DNA from: Membranipora membranacea
Lineage: Eukaryota > Bryozoa > Gymnolaemata > Cheilostomatida > Membraniporidae
DNA: 64,000 nt
Assembly (NCBI GenBank): GCA_914767715.1
Contig: OU612074.1
Coordinates: 13,502,062-13,566,061, forward strand
Direction of reading: 5' to 3'
Made by a program: the position numbers and the translations under genes. Of the stretch, positions 61,301-64,000 are shown one piece after another (position 1 is the stretch's first letter; each line of letters begins with the position of its first letter). The notes below the pieces were generated by a model. The model ran no database searches. It had not been told where the DNA came from and saw nothing but the letters and a program-made list of their open reading frames with translations.

Positions 61301-64000
61301 ATTAGGTGGGTGGTTGTGTGGTGCTTACTGCTTATAACCAATATTATTGTTATACTGATAGGTATGTCTGAAGGCCTACACTCAATTCTCCAATCTATGC
61401 AGACATAAAAGGATGCATGCTGATTGCAGACAGCAAATAAAGTGTAAGGACTGTGGCCAAGCTTTCTCCACAGTGACCTCCCTGAGTAAACACAAAAGGT
61501 AGGAAAATATCAATAACCAGTTATTTATACCTCATAAATACAGATGAAATTACATGTTGGAATCTGATTGTTTAGAGTTATTTTCTCCTGAAAAGAGAGA
61601 GGACAATCATGTACAACTTGTTTATATGCGAAAAGTAAAAGAATATGTAGTTATTTCTATAACAAAAACTGACATCTGATTGCCGAAATAATACTTTTAG
61701 CAGTTATTTTATTTTGTTTCATTAGGTAGAAAGCCTTATTGTCAGCACTCCTAGCTTAAGTTTTCAGACAGGGCAAAATATGTGGTCAGCCACAAAAGCC
61801 ACGAAACGTCTCATAAAACCGAGTTATAGATTATAAATTTGTAATTTACTAATTTAACTTATATGTATTTTCTTTAGGTTTTGTGATGGTACTGGGCGAG
61901 CTTTACGCCCATCACAGTTTTCTCACCAGCAGGTATATTCAGGTACGAGTATGCCTCATACTCCCAGTGTATCATCATCAGATACACCATCTCCTCCAGC
62001 TAGTAACCATAGTAAGAGCCCTCAGATCTCCCCTCTACCTCCTGGTTATCTACACCCCTCACTATACAACAGACAAGGTAACCAAGCTAACCTAGCCGCT
62101 CCTGCTGCCGCCGCCGCTGGATTCCCCGCTGCTGCTGTATATCCACCTTCAGCTCTACCTGGTACGTACATCTCTTCTCTTATCTAGGCTTTTCTAATTT
62201 GATGTTTAGATAATGATTATTATTTTTATGACTGTGCAGCTGTGCTATATAATAATTACGCAGACAGTATAGTCATATTGCTACCATAGCCTAATGTTAT
62301 ATGGCGAAGGTTGTAACTTCATTTCACTCCTGTTTATTTCTCTCTCCCTTCAGGTACATTTCCCTTTCTCCCTGCTGGCATTCCAGGAACTCAGATGTTA
62401 CAAAATATCATCGCTAACTATATGCAGACAACAATGCAGCAGCAGCAGCAGGCTGCACTAGCAGCAGCTAAACCTGTAACATCTATGTTAAATAATAACA
62501 ACCTGCCGATGTCAGCGATTAAAATACCAGCCCCGCACGCTACCTCCACTGAGAGAATAAGCAAGATTGATCAAATTATGGAACAGAAGCAAAGAATGCA
62601 GTCCGTACCAACACCCAGTACATCAAAAGGTTTGTCATAATTTTCAAAATAATATAGCAGACATACATTTCATGACATATCAGACATTTCATTTACTTTT
62701 TTCCAAGATCCCGTCTCTAAGATGATTACATTATATATATTTTCAGATAGCACACCAGAGAAGAAACAAAGAGATATGTCTCTTGTTAAACCAGAACCAG
62801 TACGAATGGGAATGAAACACAGCTCAAGCCATCCAAACCTTAAGAGAAAATCACAACATTCATCAAGCCCTCTTCTTCCAAGTGGAAAACATGCTTCACA
62901 AAAATCTGACTCCTCATTGCTAAGTCCTTCAGTGCGCCGTGGTAGTCCTGCACTCCTGTCTACTGGTTCTCAGGCTGTACCAGGTATAAAGAGAAAGGGT
63001 GGACGAGATACCCAGCCTTTAGATCTCAGTAGTAAGAAGATAAAGTTGGAGAATCCAGACATGGCTGGCAGGTTCTTAGGTAATAATCTAACCTATCTAA
63101 TCTTAAAAACTCTTCTAAATCTCTCTCTCTCCAAGTTTATCATAGTAATATAACTGAGGACAATCCAAAACGATATCTATTATGTAATCAAATCGACAAT
63201 TTTTATACATTGATGGCCCATCTCAGTGCCAATTGGTGTTCAATTTATGTCATCATTAAAAGAAACAATAAAATATAGCTGTATTCATATATGTTTAGGA
63301 GAAAAGATGGCAGGAGCTTACCATGACATGAAGCAGCTTCACCAAGCTTACCCCGTCGTCTCAGGTGATCAGGCAGTGTTACAGTCTATGATGATGCTGA
63401 ACCCTGCAGTCAGAGAGCAGATGATACAGGACGCAGCTAAGGTAGTTATACAGTTATATCACTCATTATAACCACTAAACTTAACTGTCTCTTCACAAAC
63501 AATGAGTACTGGCACCTCTATGATAGACCAACAAACCAAGTGTGAAGATAGCCAGGACACTCGGATGAAATGCTGTAGAAGCAAGGAATAAAATACTTAC
63601 TTACTCCTTGGTGGAAGTAAAATTGAATATAAAGGTAAAATCAGAGAATGTAAAATGTACAGAGGGTTAGGAGTGCAAACACAGCAAACCAGCAAATTGA
63701 ATTTTGGGAAACTCATCAACATCCTCTATTGACCAACCCTTACTATTTCATTTCTGTCCGATCTCGGCTTGTTTGAATGTAAACTGATTGTTATTGTTTG
63801 TAGATTATGTCTTCCCTCTTACCCCCATTCCCACACCTATTACCTGGGTTCGGAGGACTACCTCCCATCTCAGCTGCAGCTGGTACTCCACCAGGCGTAG
63901 CTACCGATATACGTAAGATGGCACAGAGTCAGCCACCATCAGCTTCTCCCTTACTCTCTGCTGCTAGTAAAAGTAGTGAGCCTCAGTTCAGCTTCAACGC
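43340..64000 (+). CDS. MECOM: PRDM3/PRDM16 (MECOM) orthologue, twelve exons, 3' end off window
   Basis: Exons: 43340-43382, 57081-57374, 57904-58007, 59876-60098, 60478-60752, 60930-61145, 61362-61498, 61878-62161, 62354-62629, 62747-63079, 63299-63441 and 63804 onward. All phases agree, giving 841 codons so far. The protein begins MRSKAKARR, as in human PRDM16 (MRSKARARK). A PR/SET domain follows (about residues 92-221: [62 protein letters not shown]). Next come a C2HC finger, then four C2H2-type fingers ([47 protein letters not shown]) and a disordered repressor region with a PLDLS CtBP motif. The C-terminal fingers must lie beyond 64000. Family members act as chromatin-linked repressors and reported H3K9 methyltransferases controlling cell fate. 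PRDM3 and PRDM16 are vertebrate duplicates of one ancestral gene, so either name is approximate. Confidence 0.95.
44675..44732. repeat. Exact 28-bp tandem duplication
   Basis: Two identical 28-base units containing CCCCCAATAACGAAGCCTAT, in PRDM3/16 intron 1. Identity suggests a very recent event. Confidence 0.9.
50961..51018. repeat. 12-bp tandem repeat, ACCACTCTGAGA
   Basis: Four exact units and a partial fifth in PRDM3/16 intron 1. Confidence 0.9.
51167..51231 (+). other. G-rich tract, possible G-quadruplex
   Basis: Many G runs of 3-5 bases with short spacers, including repeated GGGGACGGGGTG units, on the strand matching the PRDM3/16 transcript. It could fold in both DNA and nascent RNA. 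Confidence 0.6.
52375..52419. repeat. 10-bp tandem repeat, CTTTTCACAG
   Basis: Three exact units and a shortened fourth in PRDM3/16 intron 1. Each unit resembles a pyrimidine tract plus CAG acceptor. Confidence 0.8.
57081..57374 (+). CDS. MECOM: PRDM3/16 exon 2
   Basis: 294 nt, acceptor TTAATTGTAG, donor GATG|GTAAGA, phase 1 in and out. It encodes a His/Thr-rich acidic segment and then [20 protein letters not shown], which matches PVYIPEDIPIPADFELRESS at the front of the human PR domain. Confidence 0.95.
57904..58007 (+). CDS. MECOM: PRDM3/16 exon 3, PR domain
   Basis: 104 nt encoding [20 protein letters not shown], then [14 protein letters not shown]. It enters in phase 1 and leaves in phase 0. 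Confidence 0.95.
59876..60098 (+). CDS. MECOM: PRDM3/16 exon 4, PR domain
   Basis: 223 nt. It encodes [20 protein letters not shown] and [20 protein letters not shown], matching the human FCVDANQAGAGSWLKYIR and EQIYYKVIKDIEPGEELLVH. Confidence 0.97.
60099..60477 (+). other. PRDM3/16 intron 4, low complexity
   Basis: The region 60280-60470 is built of TGTATT, TGTATATT and TTTGGTTG units, leading into the acceptor GTTTGTAG. It produces long chance frames on both strands. Confidence 0.85.
60478..60752 (+). CDS. MECOM: PRDM3/16 exon 5, zinc finger 1 and acidic linker
   Basis: 275 nt. It encodes a C2HC finger, [18 protein letters not shown] plus MFSC, aligned with CDECDELFQSKLDLRRHKKY plus TC in human. 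An acidic Gly-rich linker ([20 protein letters not shown]) follows. The donor GTG|GTCAGT is weaker than others but keeps phase 0 with the next exon. Confidence 0.88.
60930..61145 (+). CDS. MECOM: PRDM3/16 exon 6, two C2H2 fingers
   Basis: 72 codons. It encodes [20 protein letters not shown] and [20 protein letters not shown], matching human fingers 4 and 5, then the first Cys of the next finger (KPFQCE). Phase 0 at both ends. Confidence 0.97.
61362..61498 (+). CDS. MECOM: PRDM3/16 exon 7, two further fingers
   Basis: 137 nt. It encodes [20 protein letters not shown], then [20 protein letters not shown], matching human fingers 6 and 7. The last finger is completed by FC in the next exon. Confidence 0.97.
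61878..62161 (+). CDS. MECOM: PRDM3/16 exon 8
   Basis: 284 nt. It starts with FCDG (human FCEG), closing the seventh finger, then a Ser/Pro- and Ala-rich segment ([18 protein letters not shown]) resembling the proline-rich middle of PRDM3/16. Confidence 0.93.
62354..62629 (+). CDS. MECOM: PRDM3/16 exon 9
   Basis: 276 nt, phase 1 at both ends. It encodes [18 protein letters not shown], a poly-Gln/Ala segment and [17 protein letters not shown]. No known domain. Confidence 0.9.
62747..63079 (+). CDS. MECOM: PRDM3/16 exon 10 with CtBP motif
   Basis: 333 nt. It encodes a Lys/Ser-rich region ([14 protein letters not shown]) and [18 protein letters not shown] (63016-63030) is the consensus CtBP-binding peptide found in vertebrate PRDM3/16. 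Confidence 0.93.
63299..63441 (+). CDS. MECOM: PRDM3/16 exon 11
   Basis: 143 nt, acceptor TGTTTAG, donor AAG|GTAGTT. It encodes [18 protein letters not shown] and [14 protein letters not shown]. Included because the phases fit on both sides. Confidence 0.85.
63804..64000 (+). CDS. MECOM: PRDM3/16 exon 12, cut by window end
   Basis: It begins [20 protein letters not shown] after GTTTGTAG and stays open to the window edge. Pro/Ser-rich, comparable to the region before the C-terminal finger cluster in vertebrates. Confidence 0.9.
   Translation, partial: MMSSLLPPFPHLLPGFGGLPPISAAAGTPPGVATDIRKMAQSQPPSASPLLSAASKSSEPQFSFN

Noticed and set aside
1-64000. CRISPR arrays, operons, bacterial promoters, rRNA genes
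   Set aside because: Spliced animal genes throughout; no regular spacer arrays or rRNA seen. tRNA genes cannot be excluded without a covariance scan.

Overview
This is a 64 kb piece of an AT-rich invertebrate animal genome. The coding exons are small and their splice sites are canonical GT-AG with matching codon phases. Long introns, microsatellites and tandem duplications fill the rest. The gene families are animal-specific (PRDM1, PRDM3/16), but I cannot name the species or phylum. Most long open frames in the window are chance frames in introns. I built the genes by linking homologous segments through splice sites.

Layout. (1) 358-15549, minus strand: nine exons of a PRDM1/Blimp-1 orthologue. 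They cover the N-terminal region, a diverged PR/SET domain, a long disordered linker and the start of zinc finger 1. The remaining fingers lie beyond the left edge, and one short PR-domain exon was not located. (2) 15550-21635: no gene seen. (3) 21636-32667, minus strand: an unrecognised gene whose 3' part has been duplicated in tandem. There are three copies of exon 2, two intact copies of the terminal exon and two copies of an alternative start exon. (4) 35063-36929, plus strand: a complete three-exon CHMP5 (ESCRT-III) gene. (5) 43340 to beyond 64000, plus strand: a PRDM3/PRDM16 (MECOM) orthologue with twelve linked exons, starting with a 43-nt exon separated from the rest by a 13.7 kb intron.

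PRDM1 and PRDM3/16 are divergently transcribed. Their first recognised exons are about 28 kb apart, with CHMP5 and the duplicated gene between them. Both are developmental zinc-finger transcription factors with a PR/SET domain. Both carry a CtBP-type peptide here (PLDLS in PRDM3/16, PLNLS in PRDM1). CHMP5 is a housekeeping membrane-remodelling gene and probably a bystander.

The main points of interest are: the two-PRDM linkage; apparent loss of fingers 2 and 3 in the PRDM3/16 protein; the duplicated gene with exon phases that force mutually exclusive use of its exon 2 copies; a foldback MITE-like element in a PRDM1 intron; and several perfect or near-perfect hairpins. All gene names rest on sequence recognition by eye, without database searches.
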